From assembly GCA_965277495.1 (NCBI GenBank), contig OZ255824.1, forward strand, positions 1,674,001 through 1,738,000: a DNA stretch of 64,000 nt, in the 5' to 3' direction. The DNA is from CAHJXG01 sp965277495. Lineage in GTDB: Bacteria; Pseudomonadota; Alphaproteobacteria; Acetobacterales; Acetobacteraceae. Below the pieces are notes generated by a model, which saw nothing but the letters and a program-made list of their open reading frames with translations, was not told where the DNA came from and searched no databases. Shown piece after piece: positions 42,459-50,766 of the stretch (the first letter of the stretch is position 1; each line of letters opens with the position of its first letter). The position numbers and the translations under genes are program-made.

Positions 42459-42961
42459 CCGGCGTTCCGCAGCCGCCGCACGCCCAGGGCCTCACCCGCG
42501 TGGTCCTGGCCGGGGAGGCGCTGACGCGGCTCAACCCGCTGCTCGACGCCGACCGGGCGCAGGCGGTCGCCGACCTGGAGGTCGAGAACCATTTCGCATT
42601 GTGCGGCACGGCGGACCGGGTGGCGGTCCCTGGCCCCTACGTGCTGCATCTGTCGGTGCAGGAGGGGCGGCTCGTGTTCGACGTGCGCAATGCGGACGAC
42701 GCGCCGCTGCAGATGCTGGTGCTGGCGCTCGGCCCGTTCCGCGGGCTGATCAAGGACTACCAGATGCTCGTCGACAGCTACATGATGGCCGTGGAGGAAG
42801 GGCGCGAGCAGCGCATCCAGGCGATCGACATGGGCCGGCGCGGATTGCACAACGAAGGTGCGGCGCTGCTGCGCGAGCGGCTGGAAAACAAGGCCAGCAT
42901 CGACCATGAAACGGCGCGCCGCCTGTTCACCCTGGTGTGCGTGCTGCACCAGCGCATCTAG
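42455..42961 (+). CDS. UPF0262 family protein
   Basis: Cytoplasmic protein of unknown function conserved in alphaproteobacteria. Recognised from the GPFRGLIKDYQMLVDSYMMA block and IDMGRRGLHNEGA. The GTG at 42455 overlaps the DUF983 stop and yields 168 aa. It is followed 9 bases later by mtnA, so DUF983, UPF0262 and mtnA look like a single rightward unit. Confidence 0.85.
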   Translation: MTGVPQPPHAQGLTRVVLAGEALTRLNPLLDADRAQAVADLEVENHFALCGTADRVAVPGPYVLHLSVQEGRLVFDVRNADDAPLQMLVLALGPFRGLIKDYQMLVDSYMMAVEEGREQRIQAIDMGRRGLHNEGAALLRERLENKASIDHETARRLFTLVCVLHQRI

Positions 42962-42970
42962 GAATGAGCG

Positions 42971-44065
42971 ATGAAGATCGACGGCACCCCGTATCGCGCC
43001 GTTTGGGTGGACGAGGGCGACGGATGGTCCGTCCGGGTCATCGACCAGACCAAGCTGCCCTGGGCGCTCGAGTTCCTGCGGCTGACGACGCTGCGGCAGG
43101 CGGCGTACGCCATCACCAGCATGCAAATCCGCGGCGCGCCGTTGATCGGCGCCGTCGCGGCCTATGGCCTGGCCCTGGCGTTGCGCAACGACCCAGCGAC
43201 CGACGCCATGGAGCGCGCGGCGGCCCAACTCGCGGCGACGCGGCCGACAGCGATCAACCTGCGCTGGGCGCTCGACCGCATGCTGACCCGGCTGCGCAAC
43301 ACCGCCGCCGGGCAGCGCGCCGCCGCTGCCTATGCCGAGGCCGCCGCCATCGCCGAGGAGGACGTGGAGCGGAACGCGGCGATCGGGGAGCATGGCAAGG
43401 CCCTGATCCAACAGGCCGCGGAGGCGAAGCCGGGTGAGCCGGTGAACGTACTGACGCATTGCAATGCCGGGTGGCTGGCGACGGTCGATTGGGGCACGGC
43501 GCTGGCGCCGATCTACATGGCGCACAACGCCGGGCTGCCGGTGCATGTGTGGGTGGACGAGACCCGTCCGCGCAACCAGGGCGCCGCGCTGACGGCGTGG
43601 GAGCTGGGCAAGCACGGTGTGCCGCATACCGTCATTTCGGACAATGCCGGCGGCCATTTTATGCAGCATGGGCGAGTCGACCTGGCGATCGTGGGCGCGG
43701 ACCGGGTGACGCGGACCGGGGATGCGGCGAACAAGATCGGCACCTATTTGAAGGCGCTGGCGGCGCATGACAACCGGGTGCCGTTCTGGGTGGCCGCGCC
43801 GTCCAGCACCATCGACTGGACGGTGTCGGACGGGGTGCGCGAGATCCCCATCGAGGAGCGCGACGCATCCGAGGTCACGACCGTGACCGGGCGCGGGCTG
43901 GACGGCAAGGTCGCGACCGTCCGGGTGACGCCGACCAGCAGCGCGGCCGCGAACCCGGCGTTCGACGTGACGCCGGCGCGGCTGCTGACCGGGCTGATCA
44001 CCGAGCGCGGGCGCTGCGAGGCGACGGCCGAGAGCCTGCAGGCGATGTTCCCGGAGCGCGCCTGA
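42971..44065 (+). CDS. mtnA: S-methyl-5-thioribose-1-phosphate isomerase
   Basis: Methionine-salvage enzyme that turns methylthioribose 1-phosphate into methylthioribulose 1-phosphate. The catalytic Cys is in LTHCNAGWLATVDWGTALAPI (given in parts) and the Asp in VGADRVTRTGDAANKIGTY; SMQIRGAPLIGA near residue 50 binds phosphate. Length 364 aa. It is related to eIF2B alpha, but the motifs are those of MtnA. No other methionine-salvage gene is beside it. Confidence 0.93.
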   Translation: MKIDGTPYRAVWVDEGDGWSVRVIDQTKLPWALEFLRLTTLRQAAYAITSMQIRGAPLIGAVAAYGLALALRNDPATDAMERAAAQLAATRPTAINLRWALDRMLTRLRNTAAGQRAAAAYAEAAAIAEEDVERNAAIGEHGKALIQQAAEAKPGEPVNVLTHCNAGWLATVDWGTALAPIYMAHNAGLPVHVWVDETRPRNQGAALTAWELGKHGVPHTVISDNAGGHFMQHGRVDLAIVGADRVTRTGDAANKIGTYLKALAAHDNRVPFWVAAPSSTIDWTVSDGVREIPIEERDASEVTTVTGRGLDGKVATVRVTPTSSAAANPAFDVTPARLLTGLITERGRCEATAESLQAMFPERA

Positions 44066-44121
44066 GGCACGGACGTTACGAATTCGAGCTTATTTTGGCG
44101 AAATGGCGCATAAGGGCGCCT

Positions 44122-44916
44122 ATGGTCCTTCGCGCCCTGCCGCTGTTGTTGTTACTCGCTGCCTGCGCGACCCGGCCTTCACCGGCGGGCGTCGCGCCGG
44201 CGGCGGCCGTGGCCGGCCAGCACGTGCCGGATTTCGCCAATCGCCCGTTCGAGCCGTTCTCCCGCGCGAACGCGGTCGGCATCGCGTTGCGGGAGTGGCG
44301 CGGGTTCGGCAGCGTGGTGGACGACGACCCGCCGGACAGCCATCCGCTGCCTCGCAACCTGCGCCCGGACAAGCAGCCGGGCCTGTGGCAGCGGGTCGGC
44401 GAATACTGGTGGCTGGGCCAGGACGCGGGCACGCGGGAGAGTGGGTGGACCAGCAAATACGACGAATTCGGGCAGCCGTATCAGGGCGATGCGCCGGCGT
44501 GGTCGGCGGCGTTCGTATCGTATGTCATGCGTGCGGCAGGCGCGCGGGACCGTTTCCTGTATTCGCCGCTGCACGCCGACTACATCAACGCGGCCGCCCA
44601 AGGCACGGGCGCGCTGCGGACCGAGCGGCTGGAGGCCTATGCGCCACAGCCCGGCGACTTGATCTGCATGAGCCGCGGCAGTTCGCGCGCCATGCGGTAT
44701 GAAGATCTGCCCGGGCCTAGGTTCTACGGCCATTGCGACCTGGTGGTGTCGGCGCAGCCGGGCCAGCTTTCGGTCGTGGGCGGCAACGTGGACGGGGGCG
44801 TGACGATGAAGCACGTGCCGACGGCCGGCAGCGGAATGCTGTCCGGCGGAGATGGCCAGGTGGTCGACAGCCGCTACGGCTGGTTCGTCGTCGTGCGCGT
44901 GCTGTATGACGAGTAG
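44122..44916 (+). CDS. DUF2272 domain lipoprotein
   Basis: Envelope protein: residues 1-16 end in the lipobox LLAAC, so it should be lipid-anchored. The body (about residues 90-264) has the DUF2272 features PAWSAAFVSYVMRAAG and APQPGDLICMSRG, and FYGHCDLVV supplies His. This resembles CHAP/NlpC-type amidases; a cell-wall role is inference. The ATG at 44122 with AAGGGCG is preferred over an upstream TTG. Confidence 0.8.
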   Translation: MVLRALPLLLLLAACATRPSPAGVAPAAAVAGQHVPDFANRPFEPFSRANAVGIALREWRGFGSVVDDDPPDSHPLPRNLRPDKQPGLWQRVGEYWWLGQDAGTRESGWTSKYDEFGQPYQGDAPAWSAAFVSYVMRAAGARDRFLYSPLHADYINAAAQGTGALRTERLEAYAPQPGDLICMSRGSSRAMRYEDLPGPRFYGHCDLVVSAQPGQLSVVGGNVDGGVTMKHVPTAGSGMLSGGDGQVVDSRYGWFVVVRVLYDE

Positions 44917-44919
44917 GCG

Positions 44920-45330
44920 TTACCGTTGCCGCCAGGGCAGCGCATCCGCCTTCCAGCCGGCGACGGTGCCGCGGTGGCCCTCCTCGTCCGGCGGACCCTC
45001 GAAGCCGTCCGCAATGTTGTACGCGTGCGGGAACCCGGCCGCCTGCGCGGCCTGCGCGGCGGCTAGGCTGCGGACGCCGCTGCGGCACAGGAAATAGACC
45101 TTGTGCGACGGGGTGAGCCCGGCCTGTTTCATCTGGTCGACAAAGCCCGTGTTGACCTGTCCCGACGGGAACATCTGCCACGGGATCAGCAACGGTTCCT
45201 TGCCGGCCTCGGTCAGGTCCGGCAGGCCGACATAGGCCCACTCGGCATCGGTGCGCACATCCACGACCTGTGCCTCGCTGTCGGTCCCGAGGGCCTCCCA
45301 GACCTTTGTCGGTGCTACGTTCTCGATCAT
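44920..45330 (-). CDS. rhodanese-like sulfurtransferase
   Basis: Single rhodanese domain of 136 aa in the cytoplasm. The active-site loop is CRSGVRS with Cys82, preceded by VVDVRTDAEWAYVGLPDL near residue 22. It may move sulfane sulfur; the acceptor is unknown. It is convergent with the DUF2272 gene, three bases apart. Confidence 0.9.
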   Translation of the reverse strand: MIENVAPTKVWEALGTDSEAQVVDVRTDAEWAYVGLPDLTEAGKEPLLIPWQMFPSGQVNTGFVDQMKQAGLTPSHKVYFLCRSGVRSLAAAQAAQAAGFPHAYNIADGFEGPPDEEGHRGTVAGWKADALPWRQR

Positions 45331-45398
45331 CTTTGTCCTCCGTCACGCGGCGTCAGGGTGCCCGACCGGGGCCGAAAGCACAAACTTTGCCGTGCGCG

Positions 45399-46619
45399 CT
45401 ATCCCGCCGTCATGCTTTCGATCAGCCGCGTGTAGCCGGCGATGTGGTCCTGCATGCGCAAGTGCCGCTCGGCGTAGGTGCGGGCGCCGGCGCGCAGGCG
45501 GGCGGCCAGGGCAGTGTCCTCCAGCACTTCCTGGATACGGAGCGACAAGGCGGCCGGGTCCAGGAAGGGCGTGAGCAGGCCGGTCTGGCCGTGCGCCACG
45601 AACTCCTGCACCGGCGCAGTGTCGCTGGCGACGATGGCGCAGCCGATGGCGAGCGCCTCGCGCAGCGACCAGGACGCCACGAAGGGATAGGTGAGGTAAA
45701 CATGCGCGTCGGACCGCTGCAGCAGGCGGATGTAGTCCGTGTAGTCGACGCGCCCGCAGAACTGCACGCGCGCCAGGTCAAGCGACGGGCCGACCTCGCG
45801 CAGCATATGCTCCCGCCAGGTGCCCTCCTGCAGCCGCGCGCCGTAGCTGACGCTATCGCCGCCGACGAGCGCCACCTTCACGTCGGGCCGGGCGCGCAGC
45901 AGCGGCGGCAGGGCGCGCATGACGACGTGGAATCCGCGATAGGGCTCGAGGTCGCGGGCGACGTAGGTGACGAGCTTTTCGCCAGGCTGCACGACCAGGC
46001 CGCCATGTTGGAAAACCCGGCCGGCGGCATCGGGATCCCCGATGCAGACGTCGAGGTCGGCGCCTTCGGAGAGGATGCTGATCCGCCCGCGCGCCCAGTC
46101 CGGGTAGGTCGATTGCTGAAAGCGCGTGGGCGTTATGCCATGGCCGGGATTGTCGAGCGCCAGCATGTTGACGGCGTTCTTCGACCGCACCCGCGGCAGC
46201 GCGTCAGGCGCCGTCGGGAACTCCGGATCGAAGTTAACGTCGAAGCCCTTGAGGTTGTAATAGAACTCGTAATAACCGAGCGCCGGCACGTCGGGCCATA
46301 CGTCGCCGAGGTTCAGCATCTCGCCCCAGCCGTGGTGGCCGATGATGATGTCCGGCTGGAAGCCCAGAGCCTTGAGGCTCGCGGCGACCTGCGCCACCGC
46401 CTGCGCGCGCGCCATCGCGTGGTCGAATTCCTGCGCGTCCCGGTGGGTGGAGGGGCTCAACTCACCGGGTCCGCGATAGGTCGCCTTGCGCACGCCGGGG
46501 AGGAAGTTGGCGTTCTCCTGGGTGATGAACATCAGCTCGTGCTGCCCGGACGCCGCCAGGTGCCGCAGGATGTGCAGGAATTGGCCGGGGAAGTTCTGGT
46601 GGACGAACAGGAATCGCAA
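45399..46619 (-). CDS. GT4-type glycosyltransferase of the secretion locus
   Basis: GT-B glycosyltransferase, 406 aa, beginning MRFLFVHQNFPGQFLHILRH from a TTG codon. The N-terminal half has HHGWGEMLNLGDVWPDVPALGYYEFYY, seen in a glycosyltransferase group that sits beside surface-glycan genes. The C-terminal donor site (SWSLREALAIGCAIVASDTAPVQEF) is standard. It lies downstream of the ChW-like protein, the three-part glycosyltransferase and the type I secretion genes, all on the minus strand. Confidence 0.8.
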   Translation of the reverse strand: MRFLFVHQNFPGQFLHILRHLAASGQHELMFITQENANFLPGVRKATYRGPGELSPSTHRDAQEFDHAMARAQAVAQVAASLKALGFQPDIIIGHHGWGEMLNLGDVWPDVPALGYYEFYYNLKGFDVNFDPEFPTAPDALPRVRSKNAVNMLALDNPGHGITPTRFQQSTYPDWARGRISILSEGADLDVCIGDPDAAGRVFQHGGLVVQPGEKLVTYVARDLEPYRGFHVVMRALPPLLRARPDVKVALVGGDSVSYGARLQEGTWREHMLREVGPSLDLARVQFCGRVDYTDYIRLLQRSDAHVYLTYPFVASWSLREALAIGCAIVASDTAPVQEFVAHGQTGLLTPFLDPAALSLRIQEVLEDTALAARLRAGARTYAERHLRMQDHIAGYTRLIESMTAG

Positions 46620-46690
46620 GACAGGCCCCGGAGCTGCTGAAAAAGGCGCAACGGCCCCGGGCAGCCGTGCCGCAGCCCGGGGAGCGTAGA

Positions 46691-47716
46691 TCAGCGTCCG
46701 CGCGTGGCGGCAGCGGCCCGCTTCGCAGCGGGCTTCGCCGGCGTCGCAGGGGCGGGTGGCTCTGCTAACGAGGGCTGTTGCCGCCTGGCCTTGACCGACG
46801 TGGCGCCGGCCTGTTGCCGGGCGCGGGCCGATGACGCCGGCTTTGGCGGGTTGGCCGGTACCGCCCCGTTATCCGCCACGGCCAGGGGACGCAGCGTGAC
46901 CTGGAACGCTTCGAGCGGCGAAAGGCTCGGCGCCTCGCAGGCTTCGCCGTCCGCCAAGGGTCCGATTTCGGTCCCATCCACGAATGCGGCGGAAACCGCA
47001 AGCGTATGGGTGCTGGCCGCCGCGCCGCGCAGCCGCACTCGCAGGCCGAGGATCGGCAGCGACATCCCGCGGCTGCCGCAGAACTGCCCGCCCTCGGACC
47101 ATGGCGACATCCAGCCGCGGCCGAGCACCGCCTGGTATTCGATCTCGGCCGGGGTGATGCCGCCCTCCGGCGCCAGGCCAAAGCCCTCGATCCAGCGCTT
47201 GCTGCCGCGCTCCCCCATCCACTCGCCAAGCAGGCCGCCAACGTCGCCGCGGCCATAGATGTGCGCCGCGACCTCGACCGGGGTGCCCGGGCCGGCTTCG
47301 GGCGCCATTTCGGCCGGCGCCGTGTCCACGGCAGGCTGCGGCCGGGCTGCGACCGAAGCCCCGGCCCCGCTCTCGGTCAGGCAGATCACCTGCAGCTTAG
47401 GGGCGTCATGCTGGGTGTCGGGGTCCTGGTACACGGTCACGAGCACCTGGGCGGGGCCGCCGACCACCCGGACCAGGGCCGCGCCGTCCTCGCCGCCCAG
47501 CCAGCCGCCGGTGTTGAAGCCGCTGATGCCGACCTCGCCGCCGAACCCGGCCGGGGCGGGCGCCGCCGATATGCGGACCCCCGGCAGGCCGGTCGACGCG
47601 TCGGGCGGCGATGCGCCGGGGCTGTTGAACACGCAGAACAAGCCGGCGTCCAGCGTCATGAGGTGCGCGGACACCTTCAGCTCAGTAATGGTCTTGGAAA
47701 TGGCAGTGCTGGACAT
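46691..47716 (-). CDS. ChW-like repeat protein of unknown function
   Basis: 341 aa with no signal peptide. Residues 1-115 form one globular domain, with ISGFNTGGWLGGEDGAA in its middle. Residues 149-230 read like two hydrophobic-W (ChW) units: GLLGEWMGERGSKRWIEGFG and GRGWMSPWSEGGQFCGSRG, each with a conserved W/G/G-S pattern. The last 50 residues are an Ala/Pro/Lys-rich tail. ChW repeats occur in clostridial surface proteins. Lying within a secretion/glycosylation locus, it may be the cargo or a glycan-binding helper; this is inference. Confidence 0.55.
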   Translation of the reverse strand: MSSTAISKTITELKVSAHLMTLDAGLFCVFNSPGASPPDASTGLPGVRISAAPAPAGFGGEVGISGFNTGGWLGGEDGAALVRVVGGPAQVLVTVYQDPDTQHDAPKLQVICLTESGAGASVAARPQPAVDTAPAEMAPEAGPGTPVEVAAHIYGRGDVGGLLGEWMGERGSKRWIEGFGLAPEGGITPAEIEYQAVLGRGWMSPWSEGGQFCGSRGMSLPILGLRVRLRGAAASTHTLAVSAAFVDGTEIGPLADGEACEAPSLSPLEAFQVTLRPLAVADNGAVPANPPKPASSARARQQAGATSVKARRQQPSLAEPPAPATPAKPAAKRAAAATRGR

Positions 47717-47766
47717 CGGTCTCTCTCACGCTTGTGGCCTATCGACTGAATATAGAGTCGTTAGTT

Positions 47767-50760
47767 TCACATAGAGTGCGACAGCGCGTATCCAGGCGCA
47801 AGCCGTTCCGGAGGAGATTCTATGGACGGAGCCACCCGCAGCGGCTGGGCCTGCAGGCTCAGCAGCGCGTCGTTCACCGCGCGCGCCTGCAAGCCGAGCG
47901 GCAGCAGCCAGCCACGTCCGGCCGCGCGTATCCGTTCCGCCTGCGCCCCCAGGTCGAACGCCGCCACCGCCAGCCCGGCCTCCCAGGCGCGGCTCAAGGC
48001 GAAGCACCAGGTTTCCGGCCACACCGACGGGATGAACGCCAGGTGCGCCCGCTGCGCCCGGATCAGCGCGGCTGCGTCGGCGTCGGCATACTCGCCGGTG
48101 ACGAACACTGGGCCGGCGTCGATCAGCCGCGTGTCGTCCGCGGTGAAACCGACGATGACGAACTCCAGCGGCAACGACCGGGTCCGGGCGTCCCGGGCGC
48201 AGGCGAGCAGGACTTCGTAGCCCTTTTCCACCCCGATCGCCCCCACGACGCACACGCGCCGCCGGGCGCCGGGTGGCGCGGGCGTCAGCGGCGGCAGCAT
48301 GGCGTCGCCCTCCCAGGCTTGGACGACGGGCCTGGCGCCTGGGAAGTGCCGCCGGACGCGCGCCGCCGCGTCGAAGCTTGGCACGATGACCTGCCGGGCC
48401 GACGCCATGTCGGCGGACGAGCGCGCCAGCAGCGCCGGCACCGGGATGTCCTCGTGCAGGTTGGTCCCGAGGTCGGCGACGCAGGCCTCGCAGCCCGCAA
48501 CATCAGGCTCCCCGCAATAGCGGCGGGCGGTGCTGACCAGCGCGATGCGTGGGCAGAACCAGGCGTAGTCGTGGACGAACAGGTCGAACGGCAGCCGGAG
48601 CAGCCGTGCCAGGCCGAGGATCGCGTGGCTGTGGCCGAGCAGATGATGCAATTCCACATGCCGCGGACGGTCGGGGCGGAGCAGGCGGGCCAGGTCCGGC
48701 AATTCTTCCGGGACGGCATAGATCAGGTTGGGAAACGCGCCGCCGCCGACGCTGCATCGGTTTCGGTGCGCCGCGCCCGCGTCGGCCGGGCGCAGAACGA
48801 TGGTGCGAAGGCCGTCCGAATCCAGCGCCGCGCCGCGTTCGGCCACGACGCGGTCCACGCCGCCGCCGCCGCCGTGGGTTATCAGGATCGCAGCGCCAAC
48901 ACGCGAGCGTCCGGCGGCCCAGCGCAGGACGTCGATGCGGCGGCGGGCCGGGGCCAGCGGGTCAGCGGCAACATGGGCCGCGACCAACGCGTCGTAGCCG
49001 GGGTGCAGGCGGTTGAGCACCGCGAGGTTGCGCCGCAGCAGGTGGCTGCGCGCCGATCCGAACGACTGCCCGCCGACATGGGCCACGAACACGCCAACCG
49101 CCGCCACGCTGCGCCAGCCGAGGCGCCGGGCGCGCATGCACAGGTCGTTTTCCTCGCCGTAGCCCTGGGCGAAGCTGTCCTCCCGCAGCAGCCCGGCGTC
49201 GTCCAGGCAATCCCGCCGAAGATACAGGCAGAAGCCGACGCCGGTCGGGATGTCGATGACTTCGCCCGCATTGGCCTGGCGCGCCAAGGCGTCCGTGGCG
49301 ACGCAGGCGGCCAGGCCGGGAACGGGATTGTTGCCGGAAATGTCGGGGTAGCTGACGATGGTGCCGTCATTCGACAGCGGCGTGACCGTGCCGATATCGG
49401 GCGCGGAGTATGCCGCCACCCGCAGCCGGTCGAGCCAGCCCGGCGGCGTCAATGTATCGCTGTTGAGCAGCACGGCGTCCCGCGGCGCGCAGGCCCGCAG
49501 GCCCGCATTGGCGGCGGCGGGAAACCCGCGGTTCTCCGGCAGGCGGATCAGGCGGATGCGCCGCTGCCGGGCGAGTGCCGCCATCGCTTCAACGAGGCCA
49601 AGCTCCGGCGATGCGTCGTCGACCACCCAGACGCGGGTGCCGCGCGGGATGGACGCCAGCACGGACTCAAGGCACGCCAGGGTCTGCGAACAGCCGCGAT
49701 AGACGGGAATGACGACGTCCACCGGGCCAGGGCGGCGGCTGGGCCGCACCGCGCGGGGCCGGATGATGTCGGCCAGGATAGGGGCGTGGCTGGGTGCCGC
49801 CGCCGGGTGCTGCACGGCCCGCGCCAGTGCCGCGGCGGTGCGCCACTCGAGCCCGGGATCGACCGGGCTGCCCAGCAGATGGCGGCCGTCGGGTCCCTGC
49901 AACGACACTGCGCCGTCCTGGCTGATGGAAGCCGCCGGAATCGCCAGGCGGCGGGGGCGCGCCAGCGGACGGTCGAGCGCGATGTCATCGGCGGCCTCCG
50001 TTAGGATGATGGTGCGGCCTTGGAGGGTCAACGCCGGGTCGCGCGCCGGGTCGGCAGGGTGCCAGGCCCAGCCGGACAAGCCGCCGTCCTTGGCCTCGAC
50101 CACCCCCTCGACCGCAGTGATTGCGGCGATGCCGATCGGGCTGCCCAGGCAGGCGATGCCGTCGCACTCCACGTGCAAAAGGCGCGCGGATTGCCATCCG
50201 TCCGGCAGCCGGCTTTGGCCGCCGGACCAATTCGCGGCAACCGGCGCGCCGTCCAGGCTGATCTTGACTCCGCGGAGGTCGCCGGCATGCACGGCGCCGT
50301 CGCTATCCAGCCCGCACCATCCGGGGAAGCCGGACGCCGGCGCCACCGCTGTCGCCAGCGCCCGAAGGGTCGGGGTCGGGACGCTCGCCCGCAGCGCCGC
50401 CGCCATGGCCGACGCGGCGCGTCCGGTGTCGCCCATCATGCGGGCGCAGGCGGCGAGCCCGGCCCAGGCGTCGGCCAGGGCATAGCGGCCGCCCAGATCC
50501 TGAAAGAAGTCCGCCGCACGGGTCAGGTCCCCAGCCTGCATCAGCCCGGTGGCGAGGGCGAACGCGATCATGCCATCCTTCGGCAGCATGCGGTGGGCAC
50601 GGTCCAGCCAACGCAGCGCCTCGGGCGCATCACCGGCGGACGTCGCGGCGATGCTGCGGCGCCAGGCGTCCTCCACCAGCTCCTGCCAGTGCTGGTCCCG
50701 CGTTTGCGTGCGGCGGGCCTCGGCGCGGGCCTGCACGTCCGAGAGCAGGGCGTTGCTCAC
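47767..50760 (-). CDS. three-part glycosyltransferase (TPR, GT2, GT4)
   Basis: A 997-aa cytoplasmic protein. Residues about 30-140 are TPR-like helices (EALRWLDRAHRMLPKDGMIA). Residues 345-560 are a GT2 domain with VDVVIPVYRG, WVVDDAS and LLNSDTLTPPGWLDRL. Residues about 620-960 are a second, GT4-like domain with HDYAWFCPRI and VVGAIGVEKGYEVL. Two catalytic domains suggest it adds two sugars in turn; the TPR part may bind the acceptor protein. GTG start. It follows the Sel1 gene by 6 bases. Confidence 0.82.
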   Translation of the reverse strand: MSNALLSDVQARAEARRTQTRDQHWQELVEDAWRRSIAATSAGDAPEALRWLDRAHRMLPKDGMIAFALATGLMQAGDLTRAADFFQDLGGRYALADAWAGLAACARMMGDTGRAASAMAAALRASVPTPTLRALATAVAPASGFPGWCGLDSDGAVHAGDLRGVKISLDGAPVAANWSGGQSRLPDGWQSARLLHVECDGIACLGSPIGIAAITAVEGVVEAKDGGLSGWAWHPADPARDPALTLQGRTIILTEAADDIALDRPLARPRRLAIPAASISQDGAVSLQGPDGRHLLGSPVDPGLEWRTAAALARAVQHPAAAPSHAPILADIIRPRAVRPSRRPGPVDVVIPVYRGCSQTLACLESVLASIPRGTRVWVVDDASPELGLVEAMAALARQRRIRLIRLPENRGFPAAANAGLRACAPRDAVLLNSDTLTPPGWLDRLRVAAYSAPDIGTVTPLSNDGTIVSYPDISGNNPVPGLAACVATDALARQANAGEVIDIPTGVGFCLYLRRDCLDDAGLLREDSFAQGYGEENDLCMRARRLGWRSVAAVGVFVAHVGGQSFGSARSHLLRRNLAVLNRLHPGYDALVAAHVAADPLAPARRRIDVLRWAAGRSRVGAAILITHGGGGGVDRVVAERGAALDSDGLRTIVLRPADAGAAHRNRCSVGGGAFPNLIYAVPEELPDLARLLRPDRPRHVELHHLLGHSHAILGLARLLRLPFDLFVHDYAWFCPRIALVSTARRYCGEPDVAGCEACVADLGTNLHEDIPVPALLARSSADMASARQVIVPSFDAAARVRRHFPGARPVVQAWEGDAMLPPLTPAPPGARRRVCVVGAIGVEKGYEVLLACARDARTRSLPLEFVIVGFTADDTRLIDAGPVFVTGEYADADAAALIRAQRAHLAFIPSVWPETWCFALSRAWEAGLAVAAFDLGAQAERIRAAGRGWLLPLGLQARAVNDALLSLQAQPLRVAPSIESPPERLAPGYALSHSM

Positions 50761-50766
50761 GGGGGC

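Noticed and set aside
45270..46640. 456-codon open frame on the + strand
   Set aside because: Antisense to the GT4 gene with clear GT motifs.
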